Below, in pieces: positions 20,526 to 30,571 of a DNA stretch of 64,000 bases (the stretch's first letter is position 1; each line of letters starts with the position of its first letter). The stretch spans positions 2,540,459-2,604,458 of the forward strand of contig JAEVLN010000009.1 of assembly GCA_018350325.1 (NCBI GenBank), written 5' to 3'. Under the pieces are notes generated by a model, which was given only the letters and a program-made list of their open reading frames with translations, was not told the DNA's origin and made no database searches. A program made the translations under genes and the position numbers. This stretch comes from Globodera rostochiensis (Eukaryota; Nematoda; Chromadorea; Rhabditida; Heteroderidae).

Positions 20526-22515
20526 ATGCCCAAAAAGCATCGGATTCGGGTAGCTTGTGGCATTGACAAACTTCGAATTAGTGAGTTGTTAACGACAAAA
20601 TGTTAAAATACATAAAATTCTATAAAGTTATCTCACCGTTTGGTGTCCGGGCATTTCACACCTTAATGTATCAAATTATTCATACATATTTTATCAACAT
20701 AAAACATTAAAATATTTTTCACTATTTTTATTATGATACAAAAAATAATACAAGACGAGAATTGTAAAACTGTTTGGTCTGACTAAATTAGCAGTAAAAT
20801 ATGAAAAATGTTTAAAACTTCGTGATGATTTACTGACTAAATTAGCAGTAAAATGTGAATGTTTAAAACTTCGTGATGATTTACTGACTAAATTAGCAGT
20901 AAAATGTGAAAAAAAAATGTTTAGAACTTCGGTAGCATTTAATAAAAAAGTAAATATGATTGATAACGCACAAAGTTATAAAAATAACAACATTTAATAA
21001 TTTATGAAATAAAATGTATAAACAAACTTTATATCGTTTATTTTAATATTTTGTGAATTAGATTTATTTTATATCGAAAAAATACATGAAATTTATTGAA
21101 TTTTATGAATAAAGCGAATAATTTTTGTATTTATTTTTAAATTAATAAAAATGTTAAATGAATTTAAACAAACATTTATTACATTTGTTGCGGATGCATA
21201 AAATGCATTCAATCGCAATACAAAATCAAGACGCTAAATATAGCTTCGCGCACGCCAATGATGTTTTTAAAATAATTTTCATGCTGATTTAATAAAAAAT
21301 AATTCAGAATTTATTTTTTCACTTATAATTATAAGATAATGACCGTCTTTTAATAATGTTCTTTATTAACAACTTTATGTTATAAATTGTGATTGATCGA
21401 TCTTTTCAATTATTTTATTTAAAATAATGTTTAAAATAGTCCCATAGTCAGTCTTCTCCGACAAAACCGCGTAGCGTCGATAACCGCGTTTAAGCACTTT
21501 CGGACAGGAGGACCATTTTGTAGGTTACTTTATTTTTAATCAAATAAGAATTTAGCATTGACATTATGAAAATATTTGTTAATTATTTTATTCTTTCAAA
21601 AACCCTTTTTTTTAAATTATTAAGCTCTTTTGCCCACTTCTCAATGATGTATATTAGACGAGCCCACGTATGCTGTCTGATGCCACATAATACAATTGCA
21701 TGTGCTAGTCACCCATTGTCATATTAACGTAAAAGTTTTTTTTAACAAAATGATTTTAAAAAATAGTTTTCAGCGGTCTGATCTTTAAATAGTTTATTAT
21801 TTAAAATAAAAATTCCTTGATGATTTTATAACATGTATTCATTTAACTNNNNNNNNNNTTTGTTTTTTGATTGGCGTCCTAATATTTACTTTTATATTTT
21901 TATTGTTTTACTGATTATTTATTGCTATTTTAATTTATAAATTTTCAAAAATAGTTTAATAGTTCAACTGCCAAAAGCAGCAGTTGTTTTGACTATATCA
22001 TCTTTATTTGTTTAGTAATTTAATTATTTGATCTGGCTTGTGCTTAAAATGGGAATTGCATCGTTAATCAATTAAAAAAATAGTGATGGCGCACAAATGT
22101 GTTATAGACACAAATTACTGATTTTAATTTATTAATTAAGTTCCACCCTTCCTTTTATACCTTAGAGTAATTTTTATTAATAATTTGCCATTTTTAAAGC
22201 TATCGAACCAACCGTTTTAGCTTTGTAAAGCGTCTTCCTTTTTATTTTATTATTTTAAGCCAAAATATGCAGCTGCTGGTTTAATTTTAAGTTTGTAATG
22301 CTTTGTGTTTTATAGTAATATTTAATTTTCTAAGAAAATGTTTACATTTTTATGGAATTATATCATTCTGGTTTTTAATAACCTAATTGTCTCAATCACA
22401 AAATATCAATGTAATAATATGAGCCTTTTATATTTAAGATCCAGATCCGGAAAAAGTGAATCAAAAAATGGACAGAGAGCAAGAGTCATTTCAAAAAGTG
22501 CAAATATATATTTAA
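20526..22515 (+). CDS. Proposed three-exon gene, 67 aa
   Basis: Exon 1 20526-20580 starts with ATG and ends at the consensus donor GTGAGT (MPKKHRIRVACGIDKLRI). Exon 2 21448-21519 lies between CCCATAG and GTAGGT (SLLRQNRVASITAFKHFRTG). Exon 3 22439-22515 follows TATTTAAG (PDPEKVNQKMDREQESFQKV) and ends in TAA. All junctions are phase 1 and join without a stop, giving 68 codons with stop. The product would be small and basic to mixed charge; no signal peptide or known domain. Introns of 0.87 and 0.92 kb contain further open islands (20749-20997, 21158-21292), so the exon choice is a model rather than a proof. Confidence 0.38.
20749..20997 (+). CDS. Open frame with three in-frame tandem repeats
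   Basis: Open from a TAA at 20746 to a TAA at 20995, 82 codons, no early ATG. Three tandem units (20779-20832, 20833-20883, 20884 on) read LTKLAVKYEKCLKLRDDL, LTKLAVKCECLKLRDDL and LTKLAVKCEKKMFRTS. Unit lengths of 54 and 51 bp differ by one codon, so the frame is kept through the indel. The heptad-like leucines and charges suggest an amphipathic helix or coiled coil. In-frame length change supports coding, but the start and splice sites are unknown. Confidence 0.38.
   Translation, partial: YKTRIVKLFGLTKLAVKYEKCLKLRDDLLTKLAVKCECLKLRDDLLTKLAVKCEKKMFRTSVAFNKKVNMIDNAQSYKNNNI
20779..20930 (+). repeat. 51-54-bp tandem repeat, about three copies
   Basis: Unit begins CTGACTAAATTAGCAGTAAA; copies differ by a 3-base indel and a few substitutions, the third being the most diverged. 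Confidence 0.88.
21158..21292 (+). CDS. Hypothetical small ORF, 44 aa
   Basis: Complete ATG-to-TAA frame: MNLNKHLLHLLRMHKMHSIA then IQNQDAKYSFAHANDVFKII. Lies in the proposed intron of the 20526-22515 model. No homology; chance is possible. Confidence 0.25.
   Translation: MNLNKHLLHLLRMHKMHSIAIQNQDAKYSFAHANDVFKIIFMLI
21566..21727 (+). CDS. Possible small secreted protein, 53 aa
   Basis: Complete frame starting MKIFVNYFILSKTLFFKLLS: one lysine then a hydrophobic run, as in a signal peptide. The rest (MMYIRRAHVCCLMPHNTIAC and ASHPLSY) has three cysteines and ends in TAA. Signal plus cysteines in a short chain would suit a secreted peptide, but there is no paralog or splice evidence to back the frame. 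Confidence 0.3.
   Translation: MKIFVNYFILSKTLFFKLLSSFAHFSMMYIRRAHVCCLMPHNTIACASHPLSY
21849..21858. other. Assembly gap (10 N)
   Basis: Ten undetermined bases; the true length is unknown. Confidence 0.99.
22150..22320 (+). repeat. Three-copy dispersed segment (also 56940-57130; inverted 42455-42545)
   Basis: All three share AAGCCAAAATATGCAGCTGC with minor changes (the 42.4-kb copy reversed) and a GCGTCTTCCTTTTTATTT stretch. The short island between them differs by indels that are not multiples of three, so it is unlikely to be a conserved exon. Confidence 0.8.
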
Positions 22516-22758
22516 AATTAATTTTAAATAATTTGCCGTTTTTGGACGATTTTCAATAATTGAAAATAAATTTTTTAGAAGGCAATAAAATTAAATACCG
22601 TCTAAAACAAAAAACATTAAGATTAATTTTACTTCATTTATTCACATAGAGATTTTTAAATTTTTTAGATATTTAATTTATATTATTGTAACTTTTGTTT
22701 TATTTTTGACAAACCGGATTATGAATTTCTTATTTGATATTTTATTTTTTTGTTGCAG

Positions 22759-22808
22759 TTTGCCAAGCGGATGCTATTGTAATACATAACGATTTTTCGA
22801 ATTTTTAA
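22759..22808 (+). CDS. Candidate terminal exon (CQADAIVIHNDFSNF-stop)
   Basis: Follows one of the best 3' splice sites in the window, TTTTTTTGTTGCAG. After two bases it reads CQADAIVIHNDFSNF and TAA; a phase-0 reading gives FAKRMLL and a stop. Fits as a last exon for a phase-1 donor such as that at 21519. Confidence 0.33.
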
Positions 22809-23329
22809 ATTGATCTTAGATGCATATTTATTGCTGTAAGATTATAATTTAAGCCTTATTTTTAATAAAACAATTAATTTATGTTCTAAATTAATTTACT
22901 TTTAGATATCTAATATTTAACCAAGTTAATAAAAATTCAATTAAATACCAAATTTATTATAATAAAATAATTGTTATTAAACTTCTTAATTCAAATTAGA
23001 GCAATTAAATTAAACTTGCCCACATCCTTAATTATTAGTTCATTTTCTTTATTTACATTTTGAAGTCCATGAAGTATTTCATTTTATTAACTTGTAATTA
23101 TGCTTTTCTGCTCATTATTTTTTGTTTTTGCTCATTTTGTGCCAAAACAACTTATCGGATAATAAACATTTTTTATTAAAAATTTCTTTCCTTAAATATT
23201 TATTTATTTTACATTTATTATTATTTGTTTTTTTGAGAATTAGCAATTTGTCTATGTGTGGAGATGAGCACACAAATGTGTATTTTATTTTAATTTTTTT
23301 AGTCAATTCAATTTTATATTATATCAAAT

Positions 23330-23600
23330 AATTGACTGTATTTTGCCATGGGGTTTTGTGTTACGAGACGATCAATACCAGGAAGCGAGTCAATTTGCGA
23401 CCAAATAGCCAAGCCTAAAGTTTTTTCCTAAATTTAAATATACAAATATAATCATTTGCTAAACATATTATATTCTTATGAATTTAGATCATATAACCAA
23501 AACGTGAATAGAAATTATTGCAAAGTCAAAAAAATATTGTAAGCTATGTAAATACAAACGAATCAAAAAATAATATATTAAATCACTATATTAATTCAAC
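23330..23600 (-). repeat. Dispersed duplicated segment, direct copy at 54650-54960
   Basis: Shared runs include TTGCTAAACATAT, TTTAGATCATATAACCAAAA and ATATTGTAAGCTATGTAAAT. The island at 23345-23415 is strongly diverged from its partner exon at 54655-54748; in the matching minus frame it has a stop where the partner has tryptophan, so the copy here looks decayed. Confidence 0.82.
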
Positions 23601-23840
23601 ATGAGCACGAAAACCGAATAATATAGAAAATCGGAAAAGGATATTAATTACTTTATTTAAAATTATAGCCTCAAATGCACTATGTCCCGTTGTTTGGACT
23701 CAATAGCATTTCTCGCCTCGACAATTCCACTTATATGTAGAATAAAAATATATAATTATCAAGTACTAAAACCAACAAAAGCATATTTTGGTCTCAAGTT
23801 TATGCAAAGAAAGATTAGGTTCAAAATTAAAAATTAATGA
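23590..23840 (-). repeat. Dispersed duplicated segment, inverted copy at 42350-42450
   Basis: GAGCACGAAAACCGA and TCTCAAGTTTATGCAAAGAA match 42350-42450 in reverse. About 130 bp, including the exon-like island 23663-23729, is missing from the copy. Confidence 0.78.
23663..23729 (-). CDS. Candidate terminal exon (GIVEARNAIESKQRDIVHLR...)
   Basis: Minus strand: one base, then GIVEARNAIESKQRDIVHLR, L and TAA; a CATATAAG just upstream could be the acceptor. Highly protein-like, helical composition. Open upstream as well to about 23750. The paralogous segment at 42.4 kb lacks it. No family recognised. Confidence 0.38.
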
Positions 23841-23871
23841 AGTTATGAAACATTTAAAAAAAAACTAATGT

Positions 23872-24120
23872 TTAAGTTAACAATTCATGAGAAGTTAATA
23901 GATACCCTAAGCCAATCAACAATAACGGGCGCTTTTGATAAAAAAATATTATTAATAAGTAAAATAAGTAATTGTGCCCCGCTTCGTTCGCCGCCGCCTG
24001 TGAAAGACCGACATGGTCTATTATAAGTATATAGGGGAAAAAGAGCAGAAATGCTTTTTTCAAAAAAGCCATTAGCCAGACACGGAATCGGACGATGTTC
24101 GTCAAAAGGATGACCAACAA
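23872..24120 (-). CDS. Hypothetical membrane-type open frame
   Basis: Minus-strand frame of 82 codons without ATG start: LTNIVRFRVWLMAFLKKAFL, a polar middle SQAAANEAGHNY after a good CGGTCTTTCACAG (possible exon start near 24003), and a hydrophobic end. A second frame over the same DNA is also open and reads GHPFDEHRPIPCLANGFFEK and APVIVDWLRVSINFS. Probably one or two exons, but I cannot decide the frame. The two GC-richer islands are 24060-24115 and 23980-24020. Confidence 0.3.
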   Translation of the reverse strand: MLVILLTNIVRFRVWLMAFLKKAFLLFFPYILIIDHVGLSQAAANEAGHNYLFYLLIIFFYQKRPLLLIGLGYLLTSHELLT

Positions 24121-24764
24121 AGTAATAAAATTTAATTAAAAAAATCAAGAGATTAAAAAATTATCAAAAAAAAAAATCCTGAATTAATAAATTATGACTA
24201 TGGCTGATCTGCGTATCGATTTTTAATACAAAGAATTTATTTACTTGATTTAATTTGTTTATTAATTGATTTGATTACATTTACTCTTTTAATTGTTTTT
24301 AATAATTTAGATTTTTGTTAGCAAATTTCTTATTCAATTCGACGCTGATCTTTCAAATAACGTTTCAGATATTCTTATTGTTCATTTTTGGACAGGTTTT
24401 GTAAACTTTTGAAATTTTACTGATATTCCTAATCCAATTTTTTTTGTTTGGTCACATATTAAACTTTTGATCGATCTCATATTCTGTGTTTTAAACCATA
24501 AACGGTTTGAGTTTTGGTTGTTTGTTTTAAAAATTGAATACAAATTAAGTTTAATGTAAATATTTTTTGATTTTTAACTATGGTGCTGTTACAGTCATAT
24601 AAACATTAATTAGTAAAATTTCATAAAATTTTGGGTTAGTTTCTGATGTGAGTTTACGTTCTTAATAATTATAACCTTAATTTATTTTTGGTGGTTTTCA
24701 ATCTTTATGTTTTATTAAAATTCACGCGATTCACACTCCTTTTCATTGTTCTGTCGATTAGAAT

Positions 24765-24895
24765 ATAAATTATTTTTGTATTAACAATCCTTTTTTGCTC
24801 AAAATTTTTTAATAATATACTCTTTATTACTTTTTATGCATTTCAGCTGAAACAGTTTAGATCTGGTGCCACAATTTCTTGTGCTTTTTCGTAGT
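24765..24895 (+). repeat. Duplicated segment, direct copy at 27570-27712
   Basis: Shares TTTTTGTATTAACAAT, TACTCTTTATTACTTTTT and GCATTTCAGCTGAAACAGTT with 27570-27712. Confidence 0.85.
24847..24894 (+). CDS. Candidate terminal exon (LKQFRSGATISCAFS-stop)
   Basis: Follows GCATTTCAG in phase 0: LKQFRSGATISCAFS and TAG. The paralog at 27661-27708 reads LKQLRSGATTSCAFT and TAA, same length, same acceptor, stop at the same place but a different stop codon. One difference is synonymous (TGT/TGC) and the alternative frame is broken by a stop in this copy. This pair is among the better evidence that the islands are last exons. Confidence 0.42.
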   Translation: MKQFRSGATISCAFS

Positions 24896-24951
24896 TATTT
24901 TCTAGTTAAAATATTTTATCATGTCAATGGATTTATTTTGATTAAACATTT

Positions 24952-27949
24952 ATGCCGAAAGCCTCAAACCTCCCGTACGGAACCGATATCGTAATAAAGG
25001 TTTCGATAAGTAAAGTTTACTGGGAAATTAATTATGTATGTGATTTTTTGAGAAACGGCAATTATTTTTATTATTTTGATCTAAGTTAGAAGTGCAGCAA
25101 ATTAAAAAATATATTGGCAAAAAACAACATTACATCATCGTGATTAAAATATATGCAGACAAATAAATAATTTAAAATTTTTAGTGAATTTTTTTTGCGG
25201 TTCTTATAATCTTTCAAAATGCATTTTTTAAAAATTTCTATTTATGTAGCTCTGTGTTTAAGTGGTTTACACAAAAGATGCTTTTTCAAATTGATGTGTA
25301 AGTTGACTAATATTTATTAAACATTATTGCATAAGAATAATTGAAAAGGAATAAAATTTATTATTAATTATTTTACTGCGCCCCATTTGATTTGTAGAGT
25401 TTCCATGTTTTCGAACGCTATGTGGATTTCAAATTTTTTGATTATGATACAATCTGGTGCTATAACAAAACATTTTATAGGTAAAACGTCCTGCCAAAAA
25501 ATCATTTGAACATTATTTAATAAGATTACATTTGAATGTTTAATGTTTTCACGTAATTCAATAAGTTTTCATTAATAAATAAAAATACAAAAACAATTTA
25601 TTTTGCTGTTAATTGTTGGTTTTTTTATAATTTTGAAAATTCAATTATTTATATTTGTTTTTCTATATATTATCTGCATTTTTACCGTTATTTGTTATAG
25701 GTATTAAGTTAAACTTCAATTTAATTTAAGTGACTCAATATAATATCTAAATAAAGATGAATGCGTTAAATTTTAAAAATTCGTTATTAAAAATCATATT
25801 TTATAATTATTTGATTCCAAACAACAAAATATTTTCAATCAGTTTGTTATGAGTGACTATTTTAATATATTTCGGTGTTAATTAATTGATATTCGTCGGT
25901 ACTCATTATTTTGTTAAAGTTATTTTGTGTAGATTTTTGAGCGGTGAAATGCATTTCTCATAAAGTATTATTCGCCGATGCATTATTGATCCATGAAATT
26001 TTGATGCATTTTTAAATTTGAATTAAATAATTAAACAAAATAAATCATTTCATTTATCTTTGTCTTTAAAGTTTTGCAAAAAATATTTTTGGGAACTATT
26101 ATTGTAACAATTTCATTTGACGTTGTATATTCGCTGCATCGATTGTGCCTTTTGTTTAATAACTGTTTAACGAAAACACTTTTGATTCGTCAATTGCAAA
26201 AATTTGAATAATAATGCACGGCCGAGTATGTTGTGAAATTTTTGGAAATAACAATTTATTTTACAATTGCTTTCCGTTATTTCTCTTAGTCATTTAAATA
26301 AAAATAATTTGATTCGTCACAAATCGATTCAAATGTTTCTCTCGTCTTCACTTTGGCGATTTGTTTTTCATTGCGATATTTGGCAAACATTATTTGCACT
26401 AATTTTTTTAATATATTTTAAATACATAAATATTTTTTTAATGAATAAACCCAAAGTTATTTAAAATGCAGTTAATAGATGTCTTATTCATCGTTCAATA
26501 CAAAATACAAATTTGTTATTTTTTCATAGCCCGAGCCAGTCTGCAAATAAAACAAAAAATGTAGTCAAAGAATGCTTTTTACCAAATTTTATAAAAGACA
26601 GAAATTAGAATAACGATTTATTTATTTTTTAATAATCATTCCTATGGCGACGGTGAGCTTTGATTCAAAATTATTCAAGCTTGCCTCTGTTTATAACGGC
26701 AATATTAAATTAATTTTTTTTAAAATTATTTATTCGGCTTCGATATTGTTTTTCAACGAGAATACTCCTCTGTTGTGAACCCGTTGATGAATTTTAATAC
26801 ATTAAAGGCAAAATATATACGAAAAATAAAGAAAACTAGAAATCAGAGTTGTTAATTATATTTACAAATTTAAAAATATTTTAAATATCATTTAAAATAC
26901 ATTTATTTGATCGTCGTCAATGAATTTAATAAGAATTTTTTCAAGAAAAATTTTAGCACTGGAATGAATGTAGTAATTTTTATGTTTGCATAAACAATTT
27001 TTAATTATATTTTACTTTTGCTATATAAATTTTTTTTGTACTCGAATTAATTAATGAGAAAAAAAATAAATAAATTTGTTATAATTTTAATTTAAGCTAG
27101 CACGCTAAAATTTTGAAATGATATTAAATTTTAGCTCTTGAAGAGATAACGAACTTTGACCAGAAACTTATTTTCGTGGGAATTCCAAATATTATTTTCT
27201 TTATAAAAACCTTTAAATTATATGTGATAAACTTTAGAATTTTTTAATAATATATTTTTTAAAATAAATTAAGTATAAACAGTTGGATTTAAGTATTAGT
27301 CAACATTTTTATTTTTACTTTATATAACAATGTTATTTTTTAAAATTAATGAATTTAATAATCATTTAAAAATTTTGTATTCAAAATTCATTGTTAAGAA
27401 AATATTTTGTAATTTTAAACTGCTTTTTTATTTACACATTATTGTTATAAACTTTAAAATAACAATGAATTCTTTTTTGCTATTTGTACCTAAGCAAGTC
27501 ATAAGCATAATTTCATAGGCTGATTAAATGATTTGAATTTGTATTTATTATTTTTTATATATTTAAATGCGTTTTGAATATAAATATTTTTGTATTAACA
27601 ATTATTTTTTGCTCAACATTTTATTCATAATCATACTCTTTATTACTTTTTGCATTTCAGCTGAAACAGTTGAGATCTGGTGCCACAACTTCTTGCGCTT
27701 TTACGTAACAGCCTAATTGACTAACTCAACGCCATTTTTTACTATTTTTCCATTGATCACTATTTTTGTCAGAATGTATTTGTTTATTCTAATTTAATTA
27801 ATTTTTTGAATTTAATTGAATATAGTCTGCCTTGATATTTTTAAGCTACATAATATTTTTGTGTTCTTTCAGGAAAAATATCGCATTAACTCTTAAAACT
27901 ATTCCACAAAAAGCCAACGACCGGCCCGTGGTAGCCGATTTTTTTCTCG
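24952..27949 (+). CDS. Proposed multi-exon gene, partial
   Basis: Exon 1 24952-24990 (ATG; MPKASNLPYGTDI; donor GTAATA, phase 0). Exon 2 25398-25480 between GATTTGTAG and GTAAAA (SFHVFERYVDFKFFDYDTIW, CYNKTFY; phase 0 to 2). Exon 3 27873-27949 between TTCTTTCAG and GTGACT (KNIALTLKTIPQKANDRPVV, ADFFL; phase 2 to 1). Phases agree. Exon 3 is strong on its own. The end is not found; 28213-28422 is a possible continuation. Exon 1 could instead be read as a 45-aa ORF to 25089. If the chain is right the intron between exons 2 and 3 is 2.4 kb and contains other candidates. Function unknown. Confidence 0.37.
25219..25297 (+). CDS. Candidate signal-peptide first exon
   Basis: ATG followed by HFLKISIYVALCLSGLHKRC and FFKLM, ending at a consensus donor GTAAGT (phase 1). 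A lysine, hydrophobic core and small residues (CLSG) make a plausible secretion signal. The next exon downstream (25398) is in phase 0 and would not join without a stop, so its true partner is unknown. Confidence 0.38.
26214..26297 (+). CDS. Hypothetical micro-ORF, 27 aa
   Basis: MHGRVCCEIFGNNNLFYNCF, a hydrophobic end and TAA. Three cysteines. No splice or paralog support. Confidence 0.17.
   Translation: MHGRVCCEIFGNNNLFYNCFPLFLLVI
26333..26464 (+). CDS. Hypothetical small ORF, 43 aa
   Basis: ATG-initiated: MFLSSSLWRFVFHCDIWQTL, then hydrophobic FALIFLIYF. Open also upstream to about 26267. Could be a membrane or signal-bearing peptide, or chance. Confidence 0.22.
   Translation: MFLSSSLWRFVFHCDIWQTLFALIFLIYFKYINIFLMNKPKVI
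26644..26778 (+). CDS. Hypothetical small ORF, 44 aa
   Basis: Complete frame: MATVSFDSKLFKLASVYNGN, a hydrophobic middle and ASILFFNENTPLL then TGA. Two islands at its ends, AT-rich middle. No homology. Confidence 0.27.
   Translation: MATVSFDSKLFKLASVYNGNIKLIFFKIIYSASILFFNENTPLL
27570..27712 (+). repeat. Duplicated segment, direct copy of 24765-24895
   Basis: Partner described at 24765-24895. Confidence 0.85.
27661..27708 (+). CDS. Candidate terminal exon (LKQLRSGATTSCAFT-stop)
   Basis: Paralog of 24847-24894, after GCATTTCAG. See that entry for the comparison. Confidence 0.42.
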   Translation: MKQLRSGATTSCAFT

Positions 27950-28212
27950 GTGACTTTTCATATGCATTTTTTTATAATAACATTATTAATTTTTAAAACA
28001 TTAAAATCATATTCATAATATAATAAAGATAGGTAGTTTTTGCTTATATTCATCTGACTTTTCTTTTAGTTGAAGAGAAGAAACCGCTTAATTTTTAATA
28101 AGTTAATAATTTATTAAACACAGCAAATGACTTAAAAATTAATGTAAAAATGTCAAAATATTTAGAAAAGTAGAAAAAAAATTTATATTGATAATTATAA
28201 AACTCGATCGCG

Positions 28213-28422
28213 TTGAATTCTTTGATCGGTTGGAATATTGCCCCAAGGTTGGCTGTGGTTGCTATATGTCGATTAGATTTTAATTTTTATTGCATAATTG
28301 TGCAATGTTGCCATGTTCAATACATATTAAAGTTTACTCTTGGTTTGATTGCTTACTCTTTGGGCATGAACCTTCAAGCCGTTTGCCTCCCCTTTATTAT
28401 TGGCGCTTTTAATTATGTTTAA
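28213..28422 (+). CDS. Hydrophobic open frame, 69 codons
   Basis: No ATG at the start. Reads NSLIGWNIAPRLAVVAICRL, then a cysteine-containing stretch CIIVQCCHVQY and LGLIAYSLGMNLQAVCLPFI before TAA. Two GC-richer islands (28215-28275, 28330-28410) are both open in this frame, which is better than chance would give for one. Two hydrophobic segments suggest a membrane protein. It may be one or two exons; a 3' splice site is not evident. Confidence 0.33.
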   Translation: MNSLIGWNIAPRLAVVAICRLDFNFYCIIVQCCHVQYILKFTLGLIAYSLGMNLQAVCLPFIIGAFNYV

Positions 28423-29244
28423 TTTGTAAGTTTCAAATTACATATTCATTTTTTTAGGTGACGAACTTTTCAATCCCGATTATATTTCCGATTAGATTAT
28501 TTTGGCATTTCTTTTTATAGACAAAATAATTTAATTTTTTTATTTTATTTATTTTTCAGTTTCTTGTTGTAACTATTCAATAAGAATTTTAAAAATATTT
28601 TAACGCTTGTTCATTTGATACATTTGAAAAACTTCATGGATTAGTATTAAAATTTTGCTTGATGGAGAGAAAATATTTTTAGACAGGAAGTTCATAGAAA
28701 TTGTACATTTTGCGCCTAGGCTAGAATAGTTTTATTTTTTCCATGTTACAATAGTTAATCAAAGCAAAATTTATCCTCGATAATAATTTTGTTTAATGCT
28801 ATTATATACTTTCATTTGACGATACTTACTTTTCCGCATTTATTTAATACAAAGCAGCTTTATATTCTAAATTCCTGCATCAGCGCAAATAGATGATTTA
28901 ATTGTCGAACTTTATTGTAACAATTATATTAATATAGTATTTGATTAAAACTTATTCATTATGTTCTTGTGAAATGTTCTTTTTGCGCACTCTTATCACT
29001 CATGGGGTTCTATTTGAGAAAATACGCTAATTAATAAATGCATACAAGCTTAATTTGATTCAGATTAGGAAATATTAGAATTGATACAGAATTGTGAAAT
29101 ATTCCGAGAAAATCCGTTGTTTTTATACGCCCAAAACTAATTTTATTAATATTTCTTGATAGATTTTTTTGTTTGTTTTTTAATTTTATTTTTTATGGTT
29201 TAATATTTTTGCTTTATTATTCAATATCAAAGTAAGTCTTTTAG

Positions 29245-29293
29245 TTGAGTAATGAATGCTTTAAAAATGTTGGACGCGGAGCTCTTCAAACAA
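29245..29293 (+). CDS. Candidate exon conserved in a duplication (LSNECFKNVGRGALQT)
   Basis: Between AAGTCTTTTAG and GTATAT, 49 bp reading LSNECFKNVGRGALQT (phase 0 to 1). An overlapping frame starts with ATG and reads MLDAELFKQ up to the same donor. In the copy at 35155 the acceptor AG has become TG and the donor GTATAT is gone, while the intervening bases are nearly identical. So this copy could be spliced and the other could not. Confidence 0.38.
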
Positions 29294-29341
29294 GTATATC
29301 GGAGGGTGAAATCCGTTAAATTTTTTGTATTTTTATTTTAG

Positions 29342-29492
29342 AATTTCAAAGATTTATGCTTATGTTATTAAATTATTACTTCCTTTCATCGCCCTTGCTT
29401 TTATTTCAATATTTTATTTAATCAATTTTCTGCTTTTCCTTACAAAGCAAGTCATTCTTATGGGGTTTATATATTTAATAATTGCATTCTAA
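29342..29492 (+). CDS. Conserved membrane-tail exon
   Basis: Follows TTTTATTTTAG. In one frame it reads ISKIYAYVIKLLLPFIALAF, then ISIFYLINFLLFLTKQVI and a stop: one long hydrophobic helix with a short tail. The copy at 35254-35412 keeps this frame for some 45 codons without an indel, although indels are frequent in the AT-rich DNA on either side. This supports a C-terminal membrane exon. A second frame beginning FQRFMLMLLNYY is also open for about 23 codons in both copies. Confidence 0.42.
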
Positions 29493-30339
29493 ATGTTTAA
29501 TAAAAATTTAAAATAATATTTGTGTGTGAACTTGATGAATTTTGTTACTTATACTTTAAAAATGAACAATAAATAAATTTTAATTAAATTAAACTTTATA
29601 AGGAATTTTTTGTAAGTACAAAAATATGTAGATATATTTATTTATTAAATTAAAGACTCCTGATAATTGAACAAATTATGAATAAAATACAATTTTATAT
29701 TTCAACAACATTTAATCATTTTTTGCGCCGAATTGCAATTTAATTTAACTCTTAATGATTTTATTTAACTCATATTCATTTAAAAATTTTTTTATGTTAT
29801 TTTCATTTTAAAATACCATTCAGTTATTTTTCTCCCAAGCGTCTGTTGATATAAAAAAGTTTGTGACTCAGAAAACCAGCAGCAGATACGAGGAATGTGT
29901 TAGTTTTTAGATAGCGCACGACAATTTTTAATTTTTTTCAATTATTGAATCATCTTTTTATAGCCGACTTTACTGCCGTTTCTTTCGCATAAGGCACGGC
30001 TTTTTATTTTTGCCTATCTTTTGTTACTTTTTATTCATATATTATTTTAAATTCGATTTTTAATTTTTCATTTCTAAAGCCACGTGTTTTTTACGCAGTT
30101 AATGAATTTGGCAAATTAGTTGTAATAATGTGTATAAATGCTGTTCGTATTTTGCTGTGAATCTACGTTATTTTTTAAAATAGCTAGGCATACCGTATTT
30201 TTCCTATTAGTAACCCCCTCTCCATTTGAAACCCCCTCTCTAATTGTGACCCCCCCTCGAGGGGGGTTTGAAAAATAGTAACCCCCTCTCCATTTGAAAC
30301 CCCCTCCCTAATTGTGACCCCCTCCCTTTTCCAAGCCGT

Positions 30340-30412
30340 GATAAGTCCCGGAATTCGAACCCGCAATACAACAACCGATTTGCAAAAAGACAAACCACAT
30401 GATACCGAAATA
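30340..30412 (-). pseudogene. Degenerate tRNA-like sequence in pogo copy 2
   Basis: On the minus strand TATCATGTGGTTTGTC resembles an A box and CGGGTTCGAATTCCGG a B box with one extra base. Copies 1 and 3 of the transposon do not have it at this place, so it came in separately or belongs to a subfamily. No full cloverleaf. Confidence 0.35.
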
Positions 30413-30571
30413 AGGTTGTATTTTTTCCATTTACTATTTACTTTAAAAATTTACCATTTACTAATAAAAAAATAAGTGACGAAGAATCGGCGAAAATTTC
30501 GAAATCGCAACTTCATCAAATCCCATTCAATTAAGGAAACAAGTCGATGCTTTAAAATAGGTAGTCAGAAC

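Larger units (their letters stand above)
28700..29510 (+). repeat. Large duplicated segment, direct copy at 34715-35405
   Basis: Collinear matches include TCCGCATTTATTTAATACAA, AAAATGTTGGACGCGGAGCT and TTTTCTGCTTTTCCTTACAA, with indels between. The longest duplicated block in the window, separated from its partner by about 5.2 kb that includes pogo copy 2. Confidence 0.9.
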
